Assembly: GCA_028456385.1 (NCBI GenBank)
Contig: JALNQF010000017.1
Span: 186,001-250,000 of the forward strand
Direction of reading: 5' to 3'
DNA from: Ophiosphaerella korrae
Lineage: Eukaryota; Ascomycota; Dothideomycetes; Pleosporales; Phaeosphaeriaceae
Length of the DNA: 64,000 nucleotides
The notes under the pieces were generated by a model that did not search any database, was not told where the DNA came from, and saw nothing but the letters and a program-made list of their open reading frames with translations. The translations under genes were made by a program, and so were the position numbers. Below, one piece after another: positions 1 to 11,099 of the stretch; position 1 is the stretch's first letter, and each line of letters starts with the position of its first letter.

Positions 1-40
1 GTATTAAGAATGAGCTGCACATATAGTTCAATTCACTTAC

Positions 41-704
41 GGTAAGAAGCTCCCGCCGTGAAGCCGTAGGAGGGGCTTGAGACGTAGTCCGTGGCTTGAA
101 CGAGGCCGCTAAAGTACGTCGGTCGGTTTGCGCCCGTAGGTGAAATGACACCTGCTGATAATCCGAGATAGCCCAAGAAAAAATCCTTGTAGGTATACGT
201 AGCCACATATTGTCGGTCGATAGTGATGCTTTGTTTTGAGGCTCCGCCGAGGCCGACAGTAGTTAGCCCCCATTCACCGTCCAAGGAATAATTTGTGGAT
301 GGCGATAACAAGTCTTTCGACCACCAGTACGTGGTGTTGAATGGTAGGCCATATAGTCCAGACTTCCTCCACAGAGTTACTGTGTCGTCGAAACCGCGCG
401 CATTCAAGGCCATGATACCTCTTTGCCTTGAGCATTGTTCATCGCACCATTCATTTTGTGCGGGTATCAAAGTAATCGGCAAAGATGTAGAAATCAGGAC
501 TTTGAAATTTTGGCCTTGCCCTTCACCATCACCAGCGATGTTGATGGTGAATGTGGACCATTTCCCATCGTCTCCATCAAAAGTGCCACTCGGACTCAAT
601 ACCAATGGTTTCGGCGGTAACGGTAGAGGCGTTGTGCCAGCTCTCTTCTGGAAGAACATCGTGTTGGTAACTGATGAATTTGCTCGCCCCACTATAGGTG
701 TCAC
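41..704 (-). CDS. Pepsin-fold (aspartic protease-like) protein, internal exon, cut by the left edge
   Basis: The open frame runs from a TTTAG acceptor at 705-710 to a GTAAGT donor at 35-40, so this is one internal exon of a gene that continues off the left edge. The protein has a substrate-cleft style N-lobe: a strand ending FKVLIST, a Trp/Cys pair (EWCDEQC), then GLYGLPF and a conserved run around SIT-IDRQYVA and FLGYLGLSAG, as in fungal A1-family proteins. The first catalytic Asp motif (DTGS in active enzymes) reads STSL, so this lobe looks catalytically dead. The signal-peptide exon should lie upstream of 705 on the minus strand, but I could not place it; no ATG continues in frame before the acceptor. 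Family assignment is inference from fold-level similarity. Confidence 0.6.
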
Positions 705-2716
705 CTAAACCGCGCTACATAGATCAAGTTCCTCCTACTATTCGGATTCGAATATCTTTGCAAAATCTCCAGGCTTGGTATGAGGAACACAAAATGGTGG
801 TCGGGCTTTCAATACTACTGTTTACGCTCTAGGCTGTGTGTTGAAGTTTGCGAAGTTGTATGGTGGCTCTAGCTCAGTGTTGACTGGTGACTATGACTGG
901 TAATGGCGGATGTGAGCATGATAGTTCGAAAAGGATGGCAGGACGAAGGTGTGATAGCAGGGGTGTTAAGGATAAGAAGAAGCATAATCCATAAGTTAAA
1001 ACTAAGGCAGTACAGGCCTGGCTCGACCTGGATCTTCCAACAGACTCACGGAGGGGCAACGGGAGCTGATGATGGGTAGTGATAGAGCCGCGGCTTGGTA
1101 AGGTTAAGCGCGTTAGCTCTCAGTGTGCCTTGGGCAGCCCCATAGAGAGTTATCTATGGCAATTGCTAAGAGCGGCTAAAGAAATGTTGTACCGCGGTAG
1201 ACGTCCGAGGCCACGGCCTTACTGCGCTCTTTGATGACCCTGTTCTATGCCACAGGGCGCCCTGGGGTTGCGTTGCGCATCACATGCAGATACACGAGTT
1301 GCTCAGGGTATGCAACTGGCGAATAGGTGCAGCCATGGTGGGTAGCAGCAGGCTCGCTATTGGAGGACAATTGCCCTGGAACACTGTAGGGAGCGCCTGT
1401 TGAGCAAGCGGGCGGCAAGAAGGCTGCAGCACGCTGAGGTGACTAGGGATAGGAATTGAGTGATTCACACCATGGCGGCTGATAGCGTTGAGGCTTCGCT
1501 CAAAGAGGTATATCCGGCACGGGCCCGGTCAAGGCCTCTCCTCAGCCGATATCGAAGCCGCTGTCATTGTCTATATTTAAAGTCAACGCCCTGGCGGACG
1601 GTGGGACCTGTGGGCTAGTAGGTACCGATGGTGAGAGAGGGATGGCATATTGGGCATGCTGGGGAGGTGGCCTCCGGTCTGGCACAGCAGCACACTACAC
1701 GCTTATCGAAGCTGTTACGGCATACCAGAGAGCATATTTATTTTGGGTGTGCTGGCGTGGCAGGCTCTGGCTTGGTGGAGTGATGGAGACGGCATCTGTG
1801 CGCCCCGCTTTTTGTGCACAGATGCAAAGTAAGCTCACACGGCGCCGTTCTAGTTCTCACGTGGGTCACCCTAGATTGCCCCAGGCTGAGCGCCTCATCC
1901 CCCCTCAATTCGCCATGTCTTTGTACCGCGGTCGCTGCCACGGCCGTGATCGCATCTGCATGTCAACAAACTGTCTACAGGACCAGGCCCGTCCCTGCAC
2001 CCTACTCGCCTTCGCCCACTCACCTCCATGTCTTTTGGACCCCAATGTGTCTTCTCCAGCTCCGGCGTCTTCCAGAATTTCTGCTTACACCTGTCCGACC
2101 GGTCGGCACCTCCCCGGATGAACCAAATGCTACGCCGGATTTTGTGCCTAGTCCGGGCTGTTCATCGCCTCACTGAATGCCTCTCGCGTCATCTATTCCC
2201 TAACTGTCATAGCTCCCTCCACCATTTTCTTTTGCCGGCTATGCTTCTTGTTCAATACGGCCTAGTAGCACCAGCCGTTCCTAACTTTTCTGCGGCCCTG
2301 ACTGAGCTGCTGCCAAACCGTAGGTCGCTAAGTTGCTGTCTCCGCCCTTGAACCGCGTGTTTACCATGCTTGGAGGACTGGGTGAACGGAAAAGCCTAGC
2401 CCTCTAGCTTAATTCATGTCACTATCATTGGCAGGCACTACAGCATATTCGATACCTTATAGTCGCCTGCTGCTCCTCCACCACAGTTCTTTGTTCTCGT
2501 TCAAGCGCCAGCCTTCCGTCCGTCGTTTTCCTGTTCCTCTCTTTGTAACACTACACACTGATCTCTGTACTCTTGTCTCATCTCAACGGAGCTATATGTT
2601 CCTGCTCGTGGGGCAATCCGAGGAAGTGCAGTTGCTCATCACGTGCATGTGTCCGACATACCCAGCTTTCAGCCGTGTCACTTCTTAGGCTGGCATAGCC
2701 CCCATTTACTCTCAAA
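705..2716. other. Intergenic region, about 2 kb
   Basis: It probably contains the 5' exon and promoter of the leftward pepsin-like gene and the promoter of the rightward Thr-rich protein gene. Several overlapping open frames at 1567-2351 lie in three phases with no ATG-led coding character; I do not call them genes. No tRNA or repeat was recognised. Confidence 0.5.
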
Positions 2717-5530
2717 ATGCGTCGTTTTTGGTCTTTGTTGGCGATTGTAAACCTTGCTGTTGCTCAGAACAATGATACTGTTCTAGCTTTAGCTCAGCGT
2801 CCGAAACCCTCCCCATCACCTGCGCCTAATTCAGTTACAGCTCTCAGCGGTGGTGGCGGTTATTGTCCCAAAGAAACCGTATACATCACGACTATTTGCA
2901 CTGTTACCAATACGGTCACATCGAAATATACAACAACATGTACCGAGTACATCACCATCACTCGTAATCAGACTCTTGTGCGTTCTCTGTCAAACTTCAT
3001 TTGATTTTAATCAGAGCCGATACGCTTCTCTGCAGCGCAATCCTTCGTTTACTTGAACTTTGTACTGACATTTTAGACCGATACTAAGACGATTACTGCG
3101 CCGGTTACGGTTCCTGGCCCCACCACGACTATCAACAACACTGTCACTAGTCTCTCTACAACTACTGAAACGGTAACTGTTATATCTCTGGTTCCGACTA
3201 CAGCTATCAGCGTTGTCCCGACCACTGCCATCAGTCTTGTCCCAACCACTGCCATCAGTCTTGTCCCGACCACCGCCATCAGTCTTGTCCCAACCACTGT
3301 TATTCAAGTTTCCACATCTGTAACAACTAGTATTATTACATCCATTTCGACATCACTGGTGTATATAACAGTCACCTGTGAGTCATACAATTCGATATAT
3401 TATTGATAGAAAACTAATTCAGGAAAGTGCCCAGCAAAACTCTCATATCCACCTCTACGGTGATCTCTACAGTCCTCAAAACGCTAACATTAACAAACTA
3501 TGTTTCTGTGACGCAGACTGTGCCAGGCCCAACAATAGATCGGACGATTGACAGAACAATCGACAGAACACAAACAATAGATCACACTCAAACAGTACCA
3601 GGCCCCATAATAAATCGCACCATCGATAGAACAATCGACCGCACAATTGACAGGACTCAAACGGTACCTGGGCCTACGCTCGAACGAACGCAGACGGCAA
3701 CAATCGATAGGACTCTCGAGATAACACGTACGATAGCAACTACTGAAACACTTACTTTCAATCGCACTATCACTCAAATATCTATTTTGACCAGTATACA
3801 GCTCTCTACGATTACTATCCCAGTACGTAAACCCATGTGAATTTCTACCCCCCAGTGCGTGAGCCACCGCTAACACTGTTGGCGCATATAGGCTTCTACA
3901 ATCGTCACCACAACTACCGTGCAAGGTCCTACTCAGATAATCACTACACAGCTCCCGCCTCAGACTATTACCCGTACAATTACTTTAACATCAACACTTC
4001 CTCGCGAAACAGTAACTACAGTCATAACACAACCCGCAAGCACCGTGGTATCTACGCTTACTCTTCCACCCGTTACGGTCACCACCACCAGCGTTTTACC
4101 ACAGCTTACCACTGTCCTAACCTTGACTGTAGTAAGTGTCCATGGGCACCGCCAACAAATCCTGCATGTACTAATACCTCTGCTTCTTTCAGACTACACA
4201 GCTGCCTGCCAGCACTGTGATTTCCACAATCGTTGTTCCGCCCGTAACCCAGACTGTTACAACGCAATTCCCGGCCAGTACTGTAACAAGTTTGCTTGTC
4301 TCTACCGTGACATTACCTGGGCAAACCGTAACTACTACCCTCCCAGGCCCGACGCTAGTATTCACCACCCAGCTACCAGCATCAACGCTCGTGTCAACCA
4401 TATTCATCACTCGATCGTTAACCATAACCCAGGTTGTTCCGACAACTACTACTGTGGTCCAAACAATTGCACCGAGCTCCGTATCATCTCAACGTTCATC
4501 TATTTCTTGTTCAAGCAAGTGTCAAATTGATGTTACTGCCACCCGTTTAGCATATCCTGGTAGAGTTGTAGTCTCAACTACATCCCTCCCGGTTGTAACA
4601 CTAGATTACTTTACCGACGCTGCTGGGAGAACCGTTCGCTCCAGCCTTTATACACGACCCTTGCCCACAACATCGTCTTCGATTACTTGGAGCTTCTCGG
4701 GCGTACCACTGACATGGCCTACCGTGTATGCTGCCTATGCGACTTTCAATCGGGTTTCCGTCTCGCCCATTGCGAGTACATGTGTTACCTCCACCCTCTC
4801 GTTGGCCTTGCCATCGCCGACTGACTACCGGCCTCTAATACTTCCCACAAACCAAATTCCTAATCCAGTCCTGGTAGCTCCAACGGTCGTGGAATATCTG
4901 AACAGTCTAGAGACTGTTCGTGCTCAGCTGGGAGGCCCAATCGGCAACAATGGCGCCTGCGATCCAATCGTTGGACCGCTTTCGGATGAGGATACGTCAA
5001 CCCTTGGAAGTACTACAGTTGTTTCGACTGCCACAGCAATCGGTTCGACAGCAATCCGTGTATTAGCAGAGGGTGTAGCTGCCCAACCAACTGCTATACC
5101 TGACGAGACACCAGCACTACCGCCACCTGCATCCAGTGCTGTTCCAATACCGTCAAGTAATCCCCCCATTCTTCCTTCCAGTGTGGTCCCGCAGCCTAGT
5201 AGTGTACCTCTTGTACCATCTAGTGCTCCTCCGCCACCACCGTCACCATCTAGTGCATCTCCTGAAAGCAGTCGTGCTGACTCGGCTTCTCAAGTACCAC
5301 CACCACCTGCTTCTGTTTCTAAACCAGAACAAGCATCAAGCGCGCCTCTACCTCCTCCATTTACACCAAGCCGCTCCACCACAACTTCAAGAATTTTATC
5401 CGACGGGACGTCCTCGGCACCACCACCGAGCACCAGCATCTCTCAGTTTACTGGCGCTGCAGCACTGCCAACCGGCAATATTGCTGGTTGGTTGATCGGA
5501 GCTGCAGGTCTTGGCTTAGGGCTATTCTGA
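2717..5530 (+). CDS. GPI-anchored Thr/Ser-rich repeat cell-surface protein
   Basis: Predicted exons are 2717-2977, 3077-3377, about 3428-3822, 3892-4131 and 4193-5530, giving about 845 residues. The intron before 4193 has a textbook TACTAATAC branch site; the acceptor before 3428 (AAG) is the least certain. The protein opens with a signal peptide (MRRFWSLLAIVNLAVAQ), then a Cys-containing segment, then a long Thr/Val-rich stalk with several short repeat families (TVPGPT, TIDRT, VPTTAISL, TTQLPASTV). Next comes a globular region (about residues 490-640) with spaced Cys, a Pro/Ser-rich linker, and a C-terminal hydrophobic GPI signal (GNIAGWLIGAAGLGLGLF). The layout is that of fungal wall proteins or adhesins, heavily O-glycosylated and exposed at the surface. 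No ligand-binding domain is recognised. Confidence 0.8.
3188..3301 (+). repeat. 24-base coding tandem repeat in the wall protein
   Basis: Four and a half copies of a 24-base unit encode eight-residue units of the form LVPTTAIS. Differences between copies are mainly third-position changes (CCA/CCG, ACT/ACC), showing the reading frame is kept. Such in-frame units change copy number readily. Confidence 0.85.
3535..3715 (+). repeat. TIDRT / TVPGP interspersed coding repeats
   Basis: The third exon of the wall protein holds runs of the five-residue unit TIDRT (three copies, then three to four more) separated by QTVPGP blocks. Codons within the unit vary (ATC/ATT, GAC/GAT, AGA/CGG), so the array is older or more diverged than the 24-base array upstream. 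Confidence 0.75.
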
Positions 5531-7605
5531 TCTCCTTGTATTGGAGAGAAAGTAACTTTTGATGTTTAATGCAATAATCTACGGCAGTAACAATCTGCAT
5601 GCTTGATGGGCTGGACTTAATCACAGGAATGGCACCGATTCTGATGAACAACACTCGCTGATGAATCAAATCTTTTTTAAAACTTCCCTAAGTTTTCATT
5701 CATTCGTGTTGCATACGCATCCACATCATCACACAAGCTGTACTGAGGCAGCTCCATAACCCAGCTCTTTTTTTTTTTTGGATGCAACGCCCCTTCATGC
5801 GAAAAGAGTAATGCGCCACCATGCATCTGATACTGTTCAAAGTTGCGTGGCCGGAACGTGTTACCTGTGCCGTCTCACTTAGCATAGGTATGCCGCATAC
5901 TGTGTGCTAACATCACTTCGGCTCAAGATTCTATAGAATATGCAAGTTATATTTGCAACTTTTTTCTTCCCGCATGTACCTCGCTCTAAATTTCCGGGAC
6001 CGGCGTGTTGGTCGAGACTATTCAAGCCGTTCTGCTCCTAGAATGCAGATGTATAATCAGCTGAGATGTTGGGCGCCTCGCCACAGCGCCACAGACTGCG
6101 GCCACGATACGACACAGTTGATCGATACGCGGCGCTGATCCGAGTATGTCCGTAGGGGCTTGTTTACATTTGCTTTTTGCGATTTGCGGCGATTGGTGCG
6201 AGGTCGCATACGCTGTCAGCCTAGTGGGGTGTGCTGACCTGCAGACTGCGCTATTCATGAGGATTCGGATATAAATGCGAATGCTGGTGTAAACTAATGT
6301 CGTCGGGGGCAGGCCTATGGTAACTGAGCCGATTGGTAGTACAAGATTCGCGGAAGCGCTACTGCATGAGCATGCATGTTTACTCGCTTGATTGATGCAA
6401 GCGGGTGGTCAGTGGATCAAAGCCTTGGGGGACAAAGAAAGACGCCTTTTATTTTAGATTTACTAATTCTCTATAACTTGTGATCAGATAAATCATATTT
6501 AGTCGGAATCCGACCCTAAAATAACCTTGAAGTACGGTTCCTTACTAAACCCTCACTGGGAGCTCCGCCTTGCATTAGGTCCCTTTGCATTCCCTGGAAC
6601 GAAGCACGTGTCATGCACAATTTTCTGGGAAACAATCGACCAGGAATTCGCACATGCCATGACCAGTCTTCTTTTTATTCCCTCCTTCCTATTGTTTGGC
6701 TTTCAATCCTTTATTATAGCCGTACTTCCTGGCTTGGTACCCCGCACTTTGGCTTTCGAATATTTCTAATGACTGCATATGAGTGCACAGTAGATGTTAA
6801 AGAAACCAAACAGATGGCTACCAAACCCAGCATTTGATGAAATGGATCCTTGAAGGCCGATGAAAAGACCCAGATGGGCTGATTTGCATAATCAAGACTT
6901 CTTTGTAATGCGTCAATATAACGATCGTCACGGCTGCACTTGACGAACATATTGAATATCTACATATCCATACAATCAAGGACATAATACGGATATGGTG
7001 ATACATTGCAGGCTACGTTCTAGTTCTTGGTATGGTCTGGTAGATCTCAATTATTTTGGAAGCTTAATATCACTATCATAGCGTCTGCCCGCGCGCTCGC
7101 CTGCTTGTGACCTGACGATTTTCCATCTGCGTTTGGTCAGCAAGATAGACAGACTGGAATGCAGGAAACTGTCCACCGGGAAGTAGATTATCAAGGCTAG
7201 CTCAAGCAGGGACAGGGGTCAACAATTCAGAGCCGATTGTAGTGATGCGGGCCAGCCAATCAGGGCCGGCTGCATGCTGCGCGCCCGCGATTGTAGTTTT
7301 GCAAACGCAGGCGGGGCGCAACCTTTTCTCGATGAAACGCTGGGATAGCTCGAGCACAGCGCCCGCCGAGTAACAATGGGAGTTTTGGGCTGTGCCCAAT
7401 CACCATCATTCAGCCCATACTTCGAGTCTGTTTGGTGTGCGACACCTCATCAGAGCCTCTCCACTGATCCCAACATGGAGCACGACGCGCGCCCCCAATT
7501 TGTCCTTATTCTGGACAAATGCCCTCTGCTCCGTGTACCTCGCAGCATTTGGCGACAGGACAGACCTGCTTGTCTAGATAACTGATCTTTGGAGCAGTGC
7601 TTACT
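5531..7605. other. Intergenic region, about 2 kb
   Basis: This is the 3' flank of the wall-protein gene and the promoter side of the Clr5 gene. It holds a short T-run near 5768 and a CACGTG hexamer near 6605. Open frames here are short, overlap in several phases, and match nothing I recognise. Confidence 0.5.
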
Positions 7606-9660
7606 ATGGACTTTCTGCCACACAGCCTGCCTGACCTCGCGCCAGCTGGCACCCAACCTGGGTTTCCGTATTCTGTCTACCATCCTCCTGCACAGCAAGC
7701 ATACGGACCGCAAAACGCCGGAGCGACCTCTGCGTTCACCCAGCGTGTACAAATACCAGCAGGACAAGCCGCACATGTGCCGTTCTCCGTCCAACATCCC
7801 TATAGTCTGTCGACAGAATTCACCAACCATACGCGACACGAAGCAGAGCTTGCTAGCAACAGCTATAGCAATGGCTATGGCTATGGTAATAGTCAGTATG
7901 ATTCTACATCTGCAGCGCCTGTAGGGGCTGCATCACCTATGGGCCCGCCAACTCGGCCACGAAAGCGCAAGGCACTGACTCTCCACGCGGAGGACTGGGA
8001 GCCATATAAAGAGCGCATCTTGGACCTGCATACTATACAAGGGCTATCTTTGCAGAAGGTGAAACAGACTCTTGAAGAGGGGTATGGCTTCAAAGCTGAG
8101 TATGTCGCTGCTTTTCGTACAATGCAGCGCGAGCCTTAAGGATGCTGCTGACACAGATACGGCTACAGGGAACGGCAGTATCGAATGCGCATTAGCCAGT
8201 GGGGGAAGGACAAGAACATCAAGCCGCAGGAGATGGCAGCAATCGTGCGGAAGCGCCAGAGGAGGAAGCTGGTTGAGCCTAACAAAGGCCAGCTCGTGTT
8301 CGAGGTGCGCGGTAGGCAAGTAGAGCCTCAGAAAATCGAGCGATGGATGAAGAGGCACGAGGTGACGGACAGCTTTCTGTACGCACCTAGTCTAGCAGCA
8401 TGTAAGGCAGCGCGATAGAGACACAACTCCTTGCTAACACATCAAAGCCACACCATCTGCTATTGGATGTCGTACGATCTCCGAGCGAGGGTCTCCCGCG
8501 ATGATGTCGGTGTGCTCGCCGACGGCTATAGCGTTGTTGCCTGCAGGAGTCTTTGACGCGACGCAGAGTCCGCAGATGCCGTCGCCTGCGTTATCATCTG
8601 TCTCGAGCATCGTCCGACTGCAGAACAGCGGCTTCGTTGGCCAAAGCCCGGCGCTCGCATATCAGCCCCTTGTTCGTTCTCAACTCGGTTTCGATGCTAC
8701 TCTGAGCTGCTTCGAAAGCCAGATGGGGATAGACGTCTATGCAGGCCTGCGATACAAGGGAGACGAGGAGGAGCGCCTGCGAGACCAAATCTTCGGGACG
8801 TCGCCTGTAGACAACCCTAAGAAGAGATCAGAGATGCTGTACAAAATGGCAAGCGTACTCGTCGAGCAGGGAAGGTACAGGGCTGCAGAGGATGTGGCTC
8901 GCAGGCTAGTGGGAGCCATGAAAGCGATGAAAGCCAGGGCGGCGACAATGATGACAATGCGGGTTTTCTTGAGGCTCTGGGCCTTCTTGGTCAAGTACTA
9001 GATTTTCAAGGGTTGTATACAAAGGCTGAGAGACTGCATCGGCGAGTGCTGAGAGAGAGAGAAACCCTGCTTGGGCGAGAGCACCCGCACACACTCACCA
9101 GTGTCAGCGACCTTGGGCGGGTGTTGTGGAGCCTTGGACGATATGAAGAGGCAGAAGCAATGAACCGAAAAGCACTAGAAGGAAGAGAGAAGGTTCTTGG
9201 GCGAGAGCACCCAGACACGCTCACCAGCGTCAGCCAGCTTGGGTCGGTGCTACAGAGCCAGGGAAAGTACGATGAGGCAGAAGTAATGAACCGGAAAGCG
9301 CTAGAAGGAAGAGAGAAGATTCTTGGGCGAGAGCACCCAGACACGCTCACCAGCGTCAGCCGGCTTGGGTCGGTGCTACAGAGCCAAGGAAAGTATGAAG
9401 AGGCAGAAGTAATGAACCGGAAAGCGCTAGAAGGAAGAGAGAGGGTACTTGGGCGAGAGCACCCAGATACGCTTACTAGCGTATACCATCTAGCACTCCT
9501 CTTTCATCGAAAGCAGCATTACTTCACTGCTATTGAACTGTACCGGCGAGCATACAAAGGCTACGTAAAAGTTATTGGTGTACAGCATCCTACTACAGCA
9601 GTATGTCTTTACTATTACAAATCTGCTTTGGAGTATAGCGAGGCACAACGGCTATCATAA
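7606..9660 (+). CDS. Clr5-domain protein with kinesin-light-chain-type TPR repeats, probable frameshift
   Basis: Exons are 7606-8099, 8169-8401 and 8448 onward. Splicing the first intron rebuilds a Clr5 domain (about residues 128-185): HAEDWEPYKERILDL ... GYGFKAEERQYRMRISQWG, a DNA/chromatin-associated helical domain common in filamentous fungi. The N-terminus is low-complexity and precedes a basic RPRKRK patch. After a linker, TPR-like 42-residue repeats (LGREHPDTLTSV...LG..LQSQGKYEEAEVMNRKALEGRE) fill the C-terminus. The first TPR half (LVEQGRYRAAEDVARRLV) is in one frame and the rest in the -1 frame; the joint lies near 8920-8945, where no usable intron exists. The likeliest cause is a one-base loss, either a real mutation or a sequencing error. 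If real, the product stops at 9001 and loses most of the repeats. Function is unknown. Confidence 0.75.
9071..9500 (+). repeat. 126-base tandem repeats (TPR units)
   Basis: The string TTGGGCGAGAGCACCC recurs at 9071, 9197, 9323 and 9449, exactly 126 bases (42 codons) apart. The middle copies are almost identical at the DNA level, including silent sites, which points to recent duplication or gene conversion. Confidence 0.9.
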
Positions 9661-10792
9661 GTACACAGGATGTGTAAATAATAGGTCTTAGTTTCTCTTA
9701 GTAACGTTAATTATATCTAAACTAAGTAACGCTATTTCTATTACTCTAGGTTTACTTCGCACGCATACTATAATGCCAGAGTCTAAAGAGGTTGGAGCAT
9801 TACTGACGTTAGTTCGGAAACAAGCGGCTAGACAGTAGGCCATGGCTGTGCGTCTAGTGTGGGCCAGCGGCCGCAGAGAACAAAGAAATATAAGTTTAGA
9901 AGTCTGAGGCCTATATAGCTTAATTAGTAAGTTATAGATAAAATAGTTACAGGGTAGAATACCATACAAGACGTGCGGGGTCGTGCATTATTAGCCTAGA
10001 TCTGTGACAAGCTTCAGGCGAAAGTACTAGTAGGCGAGGCCACCGTACATAAATCGCCGTGCGACACTAGCCCCAAGACGAGTGGTGACCTCTATGCACT
10101 CTAGGAAGGCCTGTAGGCTTAGATAAAACCTTCTTAGAGGACTAGATAGCTATAACAGCGTCGTAGTGGCGCTGTAGCAACGGACGTCTAATCTAAAGTA
10201 GACGGAAGCTCTCTGCGAATCAGCCGGTTAGGCTATAATGCAATGATATTTTTTGTATTGGCTAGAATCCGGGTGCTCTCAGGTAGCGGTAGCGAGAGAC
10301 TTACGAGCACAAGTAGCAGATATCAATACGTGGGCTGAGCTCTAGTAATTTGAAGTCGATGTACCTCTCGCATTTTTCGAGGCAGGGGGTTTTTCGACCT
10401 TCAGGGAGGGGTATTACCTGGATATAATAGCACCTAACAAAGATACGGATGGAACTTGAGAATTCAAGAGGCCTATCACTTTATTTGTAATCACTACTCT
10501 ATCGAAGGTCAGTAACCTAAGTCAAGGGATGACTATAATCCAGTGCAGCTGTCAGTAATGAGTGGTATTTTTAATCACACATGTGTTAATTGAGACTTTG
10601 CTAAAACTACACGTATTAGCATATCCTTGACTTAATCTATGTAATGTAGGCTTCGCGTAAGATAGGTTCCAAGAGGTGCGAACAACCAGTTGATTAAGAA
10701 GATTTCAGTAGTAGTTAGTGACTAAAATATGGGAAAGAAGTAGAGGGCTATATATACCCTAAGGGCAGTCGAAGCTAAGGTGAAAAGCCATA

Positions 10793-10843
10793 TGTTAGTA
10801 AGTTGGCAAGTTGGCAAGTTGGCAAGTTGGCAACCTACTAACA
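10793..10843. repeat. Inverted repeat enclosing an 8-base tandem repeat
   Basis: Arms at 10793-10805 and 10831-10843 are reverse complements over 13 bases with one mismatch (TGTTAGTAAGTTG against the complement of CAACCTACTAACA). Between 10801 and 10832 lie four perfect copies of AGTTGGCA. The arrangement can form a hairpin. Confidence 0.85.
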
Positions 10844-11050
10844 CCCGGGACGTAAAGGGTGCCTAGCTCCCGTACAATCTAAGAGTTTTTCCTCTTGAGA
10901 GCGTTTCTTCCTATCTTGCATAGCCCTTTATAGCGTCTACTAAGAAATCGGTGCCAGACTCGCTGTAGCTAGTTCAACCAAAGAACACTAAAAGAAGCAT
11001 GGAAAATGCATTAGAAACAAGTCACACAATGCTGGATTCTCAGAGGTATG

Positions 11051-11095
11051 CTACATGAAATCTACAGGGCAAATTCATATCGCTGCCAGATGAAG
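11051..11095. repeat. Direct repeat copy A, just past the monooxygenase stop
   Basis: These 45 bases match 13652-13696 at 41 positions, in the same orientation. Copy A starts four bases beyond the monooxygenase stop codon (11100-11102, minus strand). Confidence 0.9.
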
Positions 11096-11099
11096 GCCC

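Larger units (their letters stand above)
9661..11099. other. Gene-free TA/CTAG-rich stretch, possible RIP-degraded repeat
   Basis: No ATG-led coding frame is convincing. By eye the DNA is dense in TA steps and in CTA/TAG trinucleotides, and stops interrupt all frames. In filamentous ascomycetes, repeat-induced point mutation turns CA/TG into TA and leaves this texture. The parent element cannot be recognised. Confidence 0.4.

Noticed and set aside
1567..2351. Overlapping open frames on the plus strand
   Set aside because: Three phases are open at once, starts are non-ATG or late, and no family or compositional sign of coding is seen.
3011..3307. Minus-strand repeat frames (DKTDGSGW units)
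   Set aside because: They are the antisense of the VPTTAISL coding repeats of the wall protein.
8909..8937. 29-base intron to explain the Clr5-TPR frame break
   Set aside because: It would keep the frame but is shorter than functional fungal introns, lacks a branch site and removes residues that fit the repeat.
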